From assembly GCA_037367405.1 (NCBI GenBank), contig JAZKJV010003272.1, positions 1 to 64,000 of the forward strand: a DNA stretch of 64,000 nucleotides, in the 5' to 3' direction. The DNA is from Ottelia alismoides. Its lineage: Eukaryota; Streptophyta; Magnoliopsida; Alismatales; Hydrocharitaceae. The notes below the pieces were generated by a model. That model was given only the letters and a program-made list of their open reading frames with translations, was not told the origin of the DNA and did not search any database. Shown in pieces: positions 48,456 through 60,116 of this stretch (position 1 is the stretch's first letter; every line of letters begins with the position of its first letter). The position numbers and the translations under genes were made by a program.

Positions 48456-50102
48456 GAAGAAGAATGTCAGTTGTCCATGTCTTAGGTAATTGATCATCGG
48501 GGGCAGTCAACTCCCATCCCCTACATAGACCATTGGGAGGACAGTCTCTATAGAAATACGCAGGTAGACCATTCTTCTCTTTCTTTTCCACACCCATGCC
48601 CCCCCTTAATTCTCATTTTTCGCACCTCTCTGATCCAACATAAATAAAACGACCTCATCGCACCTCCCTTTCCGCTTCCTTAAATAGGTAAAGTAAAAGG
48701 AGGGTTAGAAAAATAATACCGGATTTAATACAACAAGACGAACCAACTATCCGAGGCGTGCAAGATGCACCGTCCTTAAGAATAGATTCGTACCTCCCAT
48801 GGAAATTCCGACGGTGCACTCGCCAACGTTAAGATCGGTTGAGCAAACTCAGATTGTTCCTCCAAGCTAGACACATGTAATGTGATGAGAGATGGGATTT
48901 GTTTTTTTGGAAATGTAAATGGTTGAAAATTTTTGTGTTTTCTTCAGCAAAAGAGGTCTCCATATATATAGAGATGAATTGCCATTAAAAAAGAAATCCC
49001 AATAAAATCTACCTTTAATCATCACATTAAAAGTAATCAAATAATAATAAACGTTATGCGTTAATGTATACAAAAGTTAAATCAAATCTAACGTGTATAT
49101 AAAAGTTAGTAACTTCCAACAATGAATCATGCATTAACCTAATGGTATTCAATAATGAATCATATATATGTAGAGGCGTTAGAAAGCATGACCGTTATAT
49201 AATATTACTAATAACTTCTCATGCAAAAAAAATGTAGACTAAGAGTCACATGCTCATAAAGTTCATGCACCAATAAGTAAAAATAAATTCGCCTTTATAT
49301 ATTAAACGTAATAATAAAGTATTTGAAATATAAAATACAACACCTTTTAGGTCCCACCCCCAGCCACACACGGTGGTTGGAGCTTTGATTCCTTCCTTTA
49401 CCAATGAATAGGAATCCACTCACCCCTCTCTCTCCATCGTAACATGTAGTCGAGCTGCCACTGATCGACCCCTTATAATCTCGTTTACAAGTCCTCCGAA
49501 GATGCACTGTTGACTAGCAACAGCGCCATCAGCCACCGTATTTTGAGCTCACCACTAGAGGAGCTAAAGACCTTATTCCCTTTTGCATTCCAAGAAACAA
49601 AGAAGGAGGAAAGATGGAGGAGTTGAAGCTTCGTAAACCATCGATAATCTGAAAGTCTCATCTTCTATGTTGAATTGAAGAGGCACCACAACCACTGGAT
49701 CATTGGTCAAAGATGTTGAAGCTAAGTGAATCCCCAACCATCACATGCATCGGAGGAGGTGAGGGTGGAGGTGGAGGGGTTGGAGGGTTTGGGACAGAGG
49801 AGGAGGAGAGGGCCGGAGGAGGTGGTGATGGTTTTAGATACGAGGAGGAGGAAGAAGAAATAAAAAAGGACATATTAACTATAATTATTCAAACTAACTA
49901 CCCATGTGTCCAATATTTAACATCCATTTGAAATACAAATGGATGGCAACTAATTCGATAGGTACAATGATAAAACTAATAGTTAGAAGAAAGGGTCACA
50001 ATTAATATTGTAAAAAAGGGAGGTGTGTAACTGATATTTTAATAGTTTTTTTAAGCCAAAAAAGGGGGAGACGCTCATAGGTGTTCACCCCTTAATTAAA
50101 TT
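48456..50102. other. Unclassified intergenic region
   Basis: AT-rich; short GGT/GGA-rich stretches at 49755-49860 create a Gly/Glu-rich frame that is not called. No domain or element ends recognised. Confidence 0.4.
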
Positions 50103-50107
50103 AAAAA

Positions 50108-50349
50108 TGTTGAGTTGTAATTCTTAAATGGGTAAACGGGTCTTTGAATGAGGGATCGTTTACCCCTTCGCCCTATAAATGTACTCATCCCCCTCCTTTA
50201 CAATTAACCTAGTGAAGAAAGAATCCTAATCCCTTTGAGAAGGAGATTAAGGTTCATGTGTGCCCCCGTGGTTTTTCCCTCATCGTAGGGTTTTTCACGT
50301 AAATCCCTTTGTGCCTTTCCTCGTTTTTCTTAGTGATTGGTATTCAACA
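50108..50349 (+). repeat. 5' LTR of copia element (242 bp)
   Basis: TGTTGAGTTG...TATTCAACA, with a TATA-like CCTATAAAT at 50171-50179. Near-identical to 55446-55688. Confidence 0.95.
50171..50179 (+). promoter_or_regulatory. TATA box in copia LTR
   Basis: CCTATAAAT in the 5' LTR, conserved in the 3' copy at about 55510, in the usual position for a U3 promoter in a short LTR. Confidence 0.6.
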
Positions 50350-50362
50350 TGGTATCAGAGCC
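50350..50362 (+). promoter_or_regulatory. Primer-binding site, initiator tRNA-Met
   Basis: TGGTATCAGAGCC directly follows the 5' LTR; TGGTATCAGAGC is the standard tRNA-iMet site of plant copia elements. Confidence 0.92.
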
Positions 50363-51182
50363 ATGTTGAGATTGAGTTTCTCGATTCTTGTGCAAAACCC
50401 TAGCCTCGTGCTGCCCCTGACGCCGAAGTCTGCCGCCTTCCTGTGCTCGACGTCGCACCTGTGCCCGCCCTGCACCAACGGCTCCTCTGCTGCACCAACG
50501 CCACCTCGCTTCCTCGTGCGTGTGCCCAGCCCACCGTCCTCCTCCTTACAGCGCGCGGCCAAGAGCCGCCTCCAGATCGACGGCCAGTGCGTGCCCCTCC
50601 TTCGTCCCGCGCAGGCGCGCCCCCACCTGAGTGTGACGCCCCCTCTCGCGATGTGCGGCCGTGCGTGGCCGCACGCGCCTCCACCGTCCACCTCGCCGCC
50701 GCGAGGCCCTCGGAAGTGGCGCTGCCCCAGCCGCAAGACACCGCGCAGCCGCGCGGAACCGCACCGATCTCGCGTGCATCTTCGCCGTCGCCGCGCGCGC
50801 GGCTGCCTCTGAAGGCCCCTGTCCCCCCTGCGCGACCTATGAGCGACCCCTTGTGCGCCTGATCTTGTGCGCGGGTGTCCTTGTGCTGAAGCCCTATCTC
50901 ACGCTGCAGCCCCTTGGTTCTGTTCTTGTGCGCGGGTGTCCTTGGTTCTGTTCTTGTGTTCTTGTTGTTGTGCACGAAGTCTTGTGTTCGCAGTTGTCTG
51001 AAGCCCCTGTGCGTGCAGCCCCTGTTCGCAGTTCTTAGTTCTGTGCACGCAGGTGCGAAGCTCTAGTGTGTGACGCGCCTGTGCACGTGGAAGCCCCCTT
51101 GTCCTGCCATCCTCCGACTTTGATGGAGTTTTGTGAGTTCTCCTCTCTTCTTGCTTGTGGTGTGTTCGTTTTTTGAGATTTC
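50363..51182 (+). other. GC-rich leader of copia element
   Basis: About 820 bases precede gag; 50400-50870 is strongly GC-rich and open in several frames on both strands, unlike the AT-rich rest of the element. CTTGTGCGCGGGTGTCCTTG is repeated at 50865 and 50925. No domain recognised; it may be a captured or expanded segment. Confidence 0.5.
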
Positions 51183-52034
51183 ATGGACTCAGAAAATACA
51201 ACGGATATGATAACCATCAAAAATGGATAATATTCCGGCTCATGTTACAACTGTCAAGCTAACAAAAAATAATTATCTAATGTGGTCCGCAGCAATGGAG
51301 GTTGCCTTAGCTTCACGTGTGAGAGGAGGATATATAGATGGTCGAAAAAAATTCTTACGGTCACGGATAAGTCATATGAACAGTGGTATATTGAGGATAG
51401 CCAATGCCGAAACTGGATCATCAATGCTGTATCCACTGACATCCAGCCGCTCATTCTCTGGAAGAAGTCGGCCAGAGACCAATGGCTCACCCTCGAGAGC
51501 ATGTATGGCCAAAAAAAATAAGATATCCATATGTATCAGTTGAGCAGGGATGTTTACACTATGAGACAAGGAGAGATGACTGTTGCTGAGTATTACGCTT
51601 TGTTAAAGATCAAGTGGGAAGAAATTGATTACTACTGTGATGACACCTGGACTAGCCCTACAGATCAAAAAAAATATTGGGATGAAACTTGGAAGCAGAG
51701 AATTTTTATCTTTCTTGGGGGACTGAATGCTGAGTTTGAGGCAACCAGAAGTAAACTCCTGACAGGTGGGATTGGGTCTGATATTGAAGAAATATATCAT
51801 GTTATTGAGTCCGAGGAACAGCGACGTAATGTTATGAAAGATGAACAGGTATCTCAGTTTGAAAGATCTGCTTTATTAACAAAAGGGGGTAAGAGTGGGT
51901 ATTGGAAGGATAAGAAATGTGGACACTGCAAAAAATCGGGACATGGGATTGACTACTGTTGGGAACTTTATCCTGAAAAAAAATTGAACAAAGGAAAAAA
52001 ACCAATTGCAATGACTGTGAAGGGAAACGATTAA
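51183..52034 (+). pseudogene. Copia Gag, frameshifted
   Basis: The protein probably began with ATG at 51183 (MDSENTTDMITIK) or 51223 (MDNIPAHVTTVKLTKNNYLMW). It continues in other frames through QWYIEDSQCRNWIINAVS and MYQLSRDVYTMRQGEMTVAEYY, to a CCHC zinc knuckle CGHCKKSGHGIDYC at about 51919-51960. Breaks occur at A runs near 51219, 51345 and 51513, plus a stop before 51531. Gag is the RNA-packaging coat protein. The last frame ends at TAA 52032-52034, and the protease frame starts after another shift. Confidence 0.88.
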
Positions 52035-54583
52035 CAACTTATCAGATCAAGGACTTGCATGCATATGTTCAGAAGATATCGGTCTTTGGCAACACCAAGG
52101 GGGATGTTGATGGCATCAACGTTGCCATGGCCACTGCGACATACAAAGGTACAAATATTTTTCACGATGAATGGATTATTGATTGTGGGGCATCTGACCA
52201 TATGACAGGAAATTCTAAGATGTTTCACGAATATAAACTTGCTTCGGGATGTGATCGAGTAAATTTAGCTGATGGATCCTCTGTATCTGTGGCTGGCAAA
52301 GGAAGTATATCTATCATCAATAAATTTATCCTGAAGAATGCTCTTCATGTTCCCGATTTTCCAATCAGTTTATTATCTGTCTATCACATTGCTAAGGATC
52401 TTCACTTCCGTTTAGATTTTGATGAAAATGCTTGTGTCCTGCAGGACTTGGGGACGGGGAAGAAGATTGGGATTGGTTTGGTAGTTGATGGCATGTACCG
52501 ACTTCCTGCCAGGATCGTTTCAGCTTGGGTCGCTACCGCTACTGGTAACAGATGTGAAGACGTTGGTGAATTGAAGAAATGGCATGCTCGTCTGGGACAT
52601 CCTGGTTACTCTACCCTTTCTGTTTTGTTTCCTAGTCTTTGCAGTAAAGTGGATCATGAATTTTTCTCATGTGATGTGTGTCAGTTCTCTAAACATACTA
52701 GAACTATCTATCCAATTTCGAATAGTAGAAGTACTGCTCCTTTTTAACTGATTCATTTGGATGTTTGGGGTCCATCAAGTGTGCCAAGTTTAGGGGGTCA
52801 CAAATATTTTCTTACTTTCATTAATGACTTCTCCCGCTATACCTTTGTGTACTTAATGAAGAGTCGAAGTGAAGTTCCTAAAATTGTTAGAGAATTGGTT
52901 CTCTTAATTGAAAACCAGCATGATACCAGGGTCAAAACCTTATGATCAGATAATGCTAAGGAATATTTGGAAACATCTCTTCAGTTTTTTCTTCGTGAAA
53001 AAGGGATTGTGCATGAGACTTCTTGCAGCTATACCCCTCAGCAAAATGGTGTTGCTGAGCGAAAGAACAGATCCCTCTTAGAGGTCACACGTGCTCTTTT
53101 ATTCCAACATAATATCCCTAGGAGTTTTTAGGGGGACGATGTGCTTACTGCCACTTACCTTCTTAACAGACGTCCCTCTAATGCTATTAAAAAGATGGTC
53201 CCTTTTTCCGTTTTGCATCCTGAGAAATCACCCTTTGGTCTTGCTCCTCGTGTGTTTGGTTGTGTTTGCTTTGTTCACAATTCTGGTCCTGGCAGACGAA
53301 AGTTGGATCCTCAAGCCATCAAGTGCATTTTTCTTGGTTATTCTTCTAGACAAAAAGGGTATAAATGTTATGATCCGGTATCCAGAAAGTTATATATAAG
53401 TAAAGATGTCACCTTTCATGAATGTGAATCTTACTATGGGAAGTCTCATTCCCTAGGGGAGTCCTTGGATAATATGACCAACACTTACTTTTTGGATGAA
53501 TTTCCGAATCCCTATGATGACCATGGTAATACAATTACCACTGATAGTATCAGGGATAGTGCCAGCGTCATGAATAATCCGAATGGTCGAGAAGAGATAG
53601 TAGATGCTACGAGAGATTGTGTGGATAATCAACTACCAAATCAAGATCTTAATCAATCCCCGGATGATCCAAGTTCAGACAACTCTGTAAGTACTTCTTC
53701 TTCTCCTGATATTCCAATTTCTAAAACTAATGTTATGGTTAATGATGTGGACGAGGATGATGGAAACATGAACGACAACCGTCCCATTGCTATGCGCAAG
53801 ATACCCAGGACAATCAGGCCCTCTACTCGGTATCCTGTGGAAGACTTTGTATCCTACTCGAAGGTGAGTCTGAGATATAAAAGCTTTCTTACTCTTCTTG
53901 ATTCTCATGATCTTCCAAGGAACGTGGTTGAAGCAAAAGGTGATCCAAGGTGGGTGGGTGCGATGGACGACGAAATGGCGGCCCTAAAAAGGAACAATAC
54001 TTGGGATGTTGTGGACATTCGAAAAGGTGCCCATCTGGTTGGTTCGAAATGGGTCTACACGATTAAGTATAATGCTGCTGGAAAAGTGGATAGATTCAAA
54101 GCACGGTTAGTTGCAAGGGGGTATAGCCAGAAGTACGGGATTGACTATCTTGAGACATTTGCTCATGTGGCCAAAATGAATACGGTCCATGTTATTATCT
54201 GCCTGGTTGTACAGTTCTCTTGGAAGATGTATCAGCTTGATGTCAAGAATGTGTTTTTGAATGGAAATCTAAAAGAAGAGGTCTACATGAAGATGCCCCC
54301 TGGATACGGAGAACCGAGCAAGTGCTGTAGATTGAAGAAAGCGTTGTACGGTCTTAAGCAGTCGCCTAGAGCTTGGTTCGAAAGAATGAGGATTGTAATG
54401 ATCACTAATGGCTATCAACAAGCTAATGGAGATCATACGCTCTTCATTAAAAAGAGGGGCGAACAAATTTCTGTCCTCTTGGTATATGTGGACGATATGA
54501 TTTTAACCGGTAATAATGATGTAGAAATATCCCGCCTAAAACAGGTTCTTGCCATAGAATTCGAACTTAAGGATTTGGGGTAG
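52035..54583 (+). pseudogene. Copia Pol: protease, integrase and reverse transcriptase, with three stops
   Basis: One frame holds protease (DCGASDHMTGN), the GAG-pre-integrase zinc region (HARLGHPGYST...CDVCQFSKH), integrase core with D in LDVWGP, D in SDNAKEY and E in NGVAERKN, integrase C-terminus (RVFGCVCFVHN, CIFLGYSSRQKGYKCY), an acidic linker and reverse transcriptase (YQLDVKNVFLNG, YGLKQSPRAW, YVDDMILTGNN). Stops TAA at 52745, TGA at 52943 and TAG at 53129 interrupt the integrase; the TGA stands where CGA (Arg) and the TAG where TGG (Trp) are usual. The order protease-integrase-RT is diagnostic of Ty1/copia. The frame ends at 54583 by a frameshift. Confidence 0.95.
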
Positions 54584-55451
54584 GTTACAGTATTTCCTTG
54601 GTATTGAGATGGCAAACTCCCCTGGTAGCTTGTGTTTGAATCAAAGGAACTATGCGCTCAAATTACTCCAGGACTCAGGTCTGCTTGGATGCAAGCCGGT
54701 TACAACTCCTATAGACGCTAACCATAAACTCAGCAAAACAGATGGTGAACCTCTCAATGAAGCTTCAACAGGACGGTATCAGAAACTTGTTGGGAAATTA
54801 ATTTACCTTACTCTTACAAGACCTGACATTACCTACGCTGTCAATGTGGTAAGCCAATTCATGCATGCACCCACAACAGTTCATATGAATGTGGTTAGCC
54901 GAATTTTATGCTATGTCAAGAATTCCCCAGGTAAAGGCCTGGTGTTTAGAAAACAAGACAGTGTGCGCATTGAAGGCTACACTGATGCAGATTGGGCTGG
55001 ATCTGTGGATGATAGACGGTCAACATCACGATATGCTATTTATTTGTGTGGTAACCTGGTCATATTGAAACAGAATGTTGTCTCCAGGTCTAGTGCTGAA
55101 GCCGAATACAGGGCCCTTGCAAATGGAGTCACTGAAGTCGTGTGGTTGAAACTTCTCTTAGCAGAATTGGGTATTGTACCTCTCATGCCATTAAAGATGT
55201 TCTGTGATAATAAAGCTGCCATAAACTTAGCAAATAACCCTGTTATGCATGACAGAACGAAGCATGTGGAGATAGACAAATATTTTATCCGTGAGAAGAT
55301 TGAAGATGGTCAGTTGTGTCTTCCCTACCTGAAATCTGATGATCAGATTGCGGATCTCTTCACAAAGGGGCTGCCTACGACGATCTTTGAGTTGAATGTA
55401 GGCAAGTTGGGCATGGTTGATATATATGTCCAACTTGAGGGGGAGTGTTGA
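54584..55451 (+). pseudogene. Copia RT C-terminus and RNase H
   Basis: Continues Pol one frame over: DSGLLGCKPVTTPID, RPDITYAVNVVSQFMH, then RNase H with GYTDADWAGSVDDRRSTSRY, SRSSAEAEYRAL, FCDNKAAINLANNP and TKHVEIDKYFIREKI, ending IADLFTKGLP. All usual RNase H acidic residues are visible. The stop at 55449-55451 lies just inside the 3' LTR. The frameshift after KDLG at about 54580 separates it from the RT active site. Confidence 0.93.
55437..55445 (+). promoter_or_regulatory. Polypurine tract of copia element
   Basis: GAGGGGGAG directly before the 3' LTR at 55446. Confidence 0.85.
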
Positions 55452-55688
55452 GTTGTAATTCTTAAATGGGTAAACGGGTCTTTGGATGAGGGACCGTTTA
55501 CCCCTTCGCCCTATAAATGTACTCATCCCCCCTCCTTTACAATTAACCTAGTGAAGAAAGAATCCTAATCCCTTTGAGAAGGAGATTAGGGTTCATGTGT
55601 GCCCCCGTGGTTTTTCCCTCATCGTAGGGTTTTCCACGTAAATCCCTGTGTGCCTTTGCTCGTTTTTCTTAGTTATTGGTATTCAACA
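55446..55688 (+). repeat. 3' LTR of copia element (243 bp)
   Basis: TGTTGAGTTG...TATTCAACA followed by the AAAAA duplication; seven substitutions and one extra C relative to the 5' LTR. Confidence 0.95.
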
Positions 55689-55693
55689 AAAAA

Positions 55694-56090
55694 GACGTAA
55701 AAAACAAAAACATGAGAGAACAAAGCAAGCACTCTAGACAATCCAAGAGCACAACAATCTCGTCGCACGAATACAGACATTTTCCTTGTAGAATCTCTGG
55801 CTACAAAACAACAGGTCATTCCTAGCCAGCCAAATGGACCAAACCAACACAAGAGGCTGCAACAGCTCCAATCTAGGCCGATGCTTGGCCGCAACCAGCT
55901 CCCTGCAAAAAACTTCGACACTCGCCCTTCCAACCCACCCCAGTCTCGGGTCCGCCCAGACCGGAAGCACTGATGGGCACATAAAAAAGAGATGGTCCGG
56001 AGTCTCGATCCCCTCCTCACACAGCAGGCACCTGTTAGACATTGATATTCTAATAGCTAAGGGGCACAAATGTAAAAATTCATTTCATTA
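55694..56090 (-). pseudogene. LINE ORF2 C-terminal fragment (zf-RVT domain)
   Basis: The minus frame to 55734 reads RCLLCEEGIETPDHLFFMCP, then LVLVWSIWLARNDLLF, the CxxC...HxxxxC pattern and Trp-rich tail of the zinc-binding region found after RT in plant LINEs. Only about 110 codons remain; RT itself is absent, and no poly(A) was seen at its 3' end, which adjoins the copia target site. Confidence 0.8.
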
Positions 56091-56147
56091 TGGGAGATGA
56101 ATGGATGACTGCTCACATATATTGAAAGAAATTAATTTGATCTATCC

Positions 56148-56803
56148 AAAGTTTTTGAAACCGAACCGAAAACCTTATTAAAATGGTCGGATCGGGTTGA
56201 ACCATATAATCAAATGATTCAACCGGATGATGACGTCATCATTATTTAAAACCGGATTAAACCGGACCGGTGAAATAAAGTGGTTAAACCAGCTAATCAA
56301 ATCGAAATGGAATAAAATATATATAATATACACTTAAATATACTTGAAATATAGATAAAATACTTAGATAATGTACATATTTCACACTATACATAAAATG
56401 TTTTTCGTATGCACCATCAAATATCATACATATCATATACATTTATATATATTATTTGGACTAGTTGCTCTATAATATGATAGTAGTTTAATTTTATTTA
56501 AAACCAAATACATGTAAAAAGTTGTGTTAGTGTAGTTGGTTAGAAGTTTGAAATAGGCAATCCAAGGTCATGGGTTAAACTTCCACTACCAACAATATTT
56601 TTAAATAATTTAAAAATAAAATGGGGTTCAACTTCGATTGAACCTGGTTAAACTAAATCAAAAAAAAGTTGAACCAGACGGATTAACTATAATTTGAATA
56701 ATTAAACCGAACAGACATAAACCGGTTAACCGGACCGCTCCAGGCCCGGTTCATCGGTCGGACCGGTCGAACCGGCCGGTCCGGTCCGATTTTCAAAACA
56801 TTG
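56148..56803. mobile_element. CCGG-rich MITE-like element with 9-bp flanking repeat
   Basis: Ends AAAGTTTTTGAAACCGAACCG and, reversed, CAATGTTTTGAAAATCGGACCG form imperfect inverted repeats. Flanks GATCTATCC (56139-56147) and GATCTGTCC (56804-56812) match at eight of nine bases, consistent with a Mutator-type 9-bp (or hAT 8-bp) duplication. The interior is AT-rich without a transposase; the ends are dense in ACCGG. Confidence 0.6.
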
Positions 56804-56812
56804 GATCTGTCC

Positions 56813-57915
56813 ACGATGAAAACATTGTCAAATGCTTACAATATACAAAAAGTTGAGGTCATTTTTTGTTGTATTACTAGATTTTGACAATATTTCTTGA
56901 ATTTTGATATTTATTTATTTGATTGTATTTTCTCGGTAACAAATTGGTATAAAATGCAGCTACTATCTATATTGACAAGGGTGCCCACCTTATCATAAAA
57001 TCCCCGTCTGATACTATCACGTGCTTATGAAATAGATAGAAAAAACATACTGTTGGCATTCGAAATTTCGGACGGTAAATTTTTCAAGGGAAAATATCAG
57101 CAATTTAAATTACTAGTTTCCACCACCAGAATCAGATCTATGCTTAAGTGGGCACTCAACAATATCATTACTTAGAATACTCTTAAATACTGGATCGTTG
57201 AACGCTGTCTTTCATCCCACAAAAACCTGTGATTAAGCCTGACTAATGTCCCATAGTCTAAAACAATAAATCATAACTTCTCAAGAGACGTACTCGGAGA
57301 CAAATTAATGTATGGTCACCTGGGCCACCATGTTCCCTCCATCCAGCCCGACATGAACCACGTGATAACGTGCAGTCAACATCGTCGACAAGGATCCACT
57401 GTCGCAGAACAAGTGTCTATATACTGACCGTCATGCATGCCGACCCTACAGGAATTAATCGGCATAATTTTTAGTGTATATATCGACCATCCTCTTTCTA
57501 TATAGACTAATCAAATTAACACGCGTATATAATTTATATTAACTCCTTCTTGACCGATTGGATTTTTTTATGTTCCCTCTTTGTGCGTAGATATGAAGGC
57601 ACTATCCTTAGAAGTCACTCAGATTCAGGTTGCTCGATCATAAATTGTTGATCGATCAGATAAAGTTATTGTTCTGACTAATTTAAAAGCTCTGCAAGAT
57701 TCTTCTTTTTGATCGATCAAATTCCAACTATGATTGGTAAACCGCTGTGTATATGAAAATTACGTCAGATTGATCAGCATTGAATGATAAATCCATGTAA
57801 TTAGATTTTAAATAAGAGATAAATTTTGGATACGAATTTCAGTGCCCGGATCACTGTCTGTAGGATGATTGATCAGTCCAACCGTCGGGATAGCCTATTA
57901 CAAATAGGGTAGAGG
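56813..57915. other. Unclassified intergenic region
   Basis: AT-rich, no ORF of interest. GATCGATCA-type palindromes occur at about 57633-57660 and 57710. Confidence 0.4.
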
Positions 57916-58703
57916 ATGGCCTTCCAGAAAGATAGTCTGTTGTGGTGCTGTAGCGCTGTCACCCTTCTATATTAACAATCGTCTGTTGTGGTGCTGTAGC
58001 GCTGTCCCTTTCACTTGTCAACGTCACTTCTGCGGCAAATATTCTTCTCCATAGCACCTGTTCGTCTTCGGCGGGCACGTTCAAGCCTTCCAATCCCTTT
58101 GGTCGCACCCTCAGCGTGCTATCCACCGATCTTACCACCGCTGCTCCGCCTTCCCACTTTGACGCTTTCAAAGCCGGTGAAGGCAACTCCACGATATATG
58201 GGCTTGAGCTTTGTCGTCTAGACATCTCGGAATCGATCTATAGGTCCTGCATCCAAGATGGTTTCGCCAACTTCCGCGAGACGTACAATGACAAGACGGC
58301 CATCACGTGGTTATGACTACCGTATTGTCCGCTAATGCTTCCCGGAATTTCATCGGCGTTCTAGACACCGGGATCATGGAGTTCTACTGGAGCTTGTATT
58401 TGGTGTCGGGTCCGGCGTCCTTCAATCCGCAGGTCGTCGACCTGCAGAATTACGTTGCGATTAAGGCGTCAGCTACCAAGACACTCTTCGGGACCAGAGA
58501 GACCGATGTCGTGGTTGGCGGGAAGAAGGAGAAGGTGCATGTTGCTCAATGCACCATGGACATCGCTGACCAGTGCGGGCAATGCTTGACGAGTTTGATA
58601 GAGGAATTCCATCGTTGCTATGATGGGAAGAAATGTGGGCGAGTGCATAGCCCTAAGTTCCTAACTGCAACCTCAGATATACGAGCTCTACCCTTTCTAC
58701 TGA
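57916..58703 (+). pseudogene. Pseudogene of a cysteine-rich repeat secretory protein (two DUF26 domains)
   Basis: ATG at 57916 starts a short frame disrupted by a 43-bp duplication. The next frame has a hydrophobic leader (AVALSLSLVNVTSAA) and a first DUF26: NPFGRTLSVLSTDL, YGLELCRLDISESI, NDKTAITW. A second follows in another frame: FYWSLYLVSGPASFNP, VAQCTMDIADQCGQCLTSLI, CYDGKKCGRV. It ends in YELYPFY followed by TGA at 58701. Breaks: frameshift and stop at 58314, loss of a conserved Cys after YDY, and a TA insertion before the last residues. Intact relatives are secreted, and some bind mannose or are antifungal; the same domains form the outside of CRK kinases, but no kinase follows here. 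Host-derived and non-functional. Confidence 0.82.
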
Positions 58704-59933
58704 GCGTGCTTCTGTGATGTTGGGTCCATGTGTATTAGCCATGAAATTAAGGGAAGAACCCTTAATTGGGATGTCCTGCGTTTGAATGAAATGGAGTTAC
58801 TACTTTGTTGTGACGTTTGTAGTAGTTTGTAGGGATTTTGCAATTTGTTTAATCTCGAATTTTGCGTATAACATATGTGTTCTGTTTATTTCGTAATTAA
58901 GTGAAAATCTCTCATGCCATAAACTTTGATGTGGATCAAACAGTTACGCACAACGATTAAAAACTAAAATATGATAGAATGAATTATAAAACAGCTTCCA
59001 AATGGACATTTATTCGTGACCCTCATTCTTCTTGATACATCACCCACTAATACTTCGAGGATGATGATGACTTGACGAATGACGATGCCAAAGATGGTGA
59101 CTGCTATGACAATGACAAAAGCGACAATAACAACGTTGATGACGACGATAAATCTACGACAATGCAGAGGAGGCACAATGTGTATATGATGCTGCATAAC
59201 ATCAAATTGATTGAAGGCGTTGTTATAATCTGTTAAAAATGTTGACTGCGCTAATTTAATGTTTGCTACCGTGTTGGAATAGTGTGGTTACAAATATTAA
59301 GTTCCACTTATCCATCATTTGATTATTTGATAGGCGACGTAACATCGGATTCTCCCTCCATATATGTCTATGCATATTGTCATGAACCTTATTACCGTTC
59401 TTGTCACTGTCATATAATCATGAACTACAAAATATATGTCAATGAGTGTTGAATTATTGGTTTCCTAGTCCAAATTTTGTTGCAGTGACATGCGTTGTAC
59501 ATTTAATTATTTGGGTGTTATAAGTTAATTTGTACGTTCTTGTTTGTTTGCCTATTTATGTTGTTTTTGTATTTTGTGCATACCCGCGTCTTATGTTTAT
59601 ATGTATAAACTTTATGGATTTTTTTAATTTTCAAATTAAGAATTTTTATGGATTTTTATTTAACTTTTTGTTTATTTAAAAAAAGATTTCACTTTTTAAA
59701 TCTTTTTAAATGTCTTTATTTTTTATATATGTATATATAATATTTAATTAACATGTACTACGAAATATTCTTGAGTTTATGATTTCTTTATATCTTAGTA
59801 TTTTTTAGTGTGTTGGGTTTATTTGATTTTTAAAATTATTTTATGGCTATAACATGTGTATTAAATAAAAAAAGTAGGTTCTTTTATGCTAGAATATAGT
59901 AATTAGTGAAGGATTCTTAAGTAATTATTTGTA
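58704..59933. other. Intergenic region with an acidic, start-less frame
   Basis: 59045-59236 is open on the plus strand and Asp-rich (FEDDDDLTNDDAKDGD, NNNVDDDDKS) but has no ATG near its start and no known domain. The rest is AT-rich and featureless. Confidence 0.35.
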
Positions 59934-60116
59934 GGGATAATTACACCCATAACCCTGAGTAATTCCTCAATCTCAATTATAACCCTGCATAATCACGAAT
60001 TACATGAGAAACCCTGAGTAATACTTAACTCTTAGGGATTTTTTTTAAATAATTATTAAAAAATTCGTAATTAATTAAATAAGCATCATTGGAAAGAAAT
60101 TAAAAAAATAGGCATC
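59934..60116 (+). repeat. Possible left terminus of the Mutator-like element
   Basis: GGGATAATTACACCCATAACCC followed by recurring ATAACCCTG and GAGTAAT phrases looks like a long terminal inverted repeat of a plant MULE. Its partner would lie right of the window, so this cannot be confirmed here. Confidence 0.35.

Larger units (their letters stand above)
50108..55688 (+). mobile_element. Complete but decayed Ty1/copia retrotransposon (5,581 bp)
   Basis: Short LTRs (50108-50349 and 55446-55688), primer-binding site TGGTATCAGAGCC, gag-protease-integrase-RT-RNase H order, polypurine tract, and AAAAA duplications at 50103-50107 and 55689-55693. The LTRs differ by seven substitutions and one indel by hand count, about 3 percent. 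Coding capacity is lost through frameshifts and three stops. Confidence 0.95.

Noticed and set aside
49713..49931. Gly/Glu-rich 72-codon frame
   Set aside because: Built on GGT/GGA/GAA microsatellites with no homologous motif.
50309..51038. Frames of up to 191 codons in the copia leader
   Set aside because: Overlapping frames on both strands caused by GC-rich sequence; recorded as a leader anomaly only.
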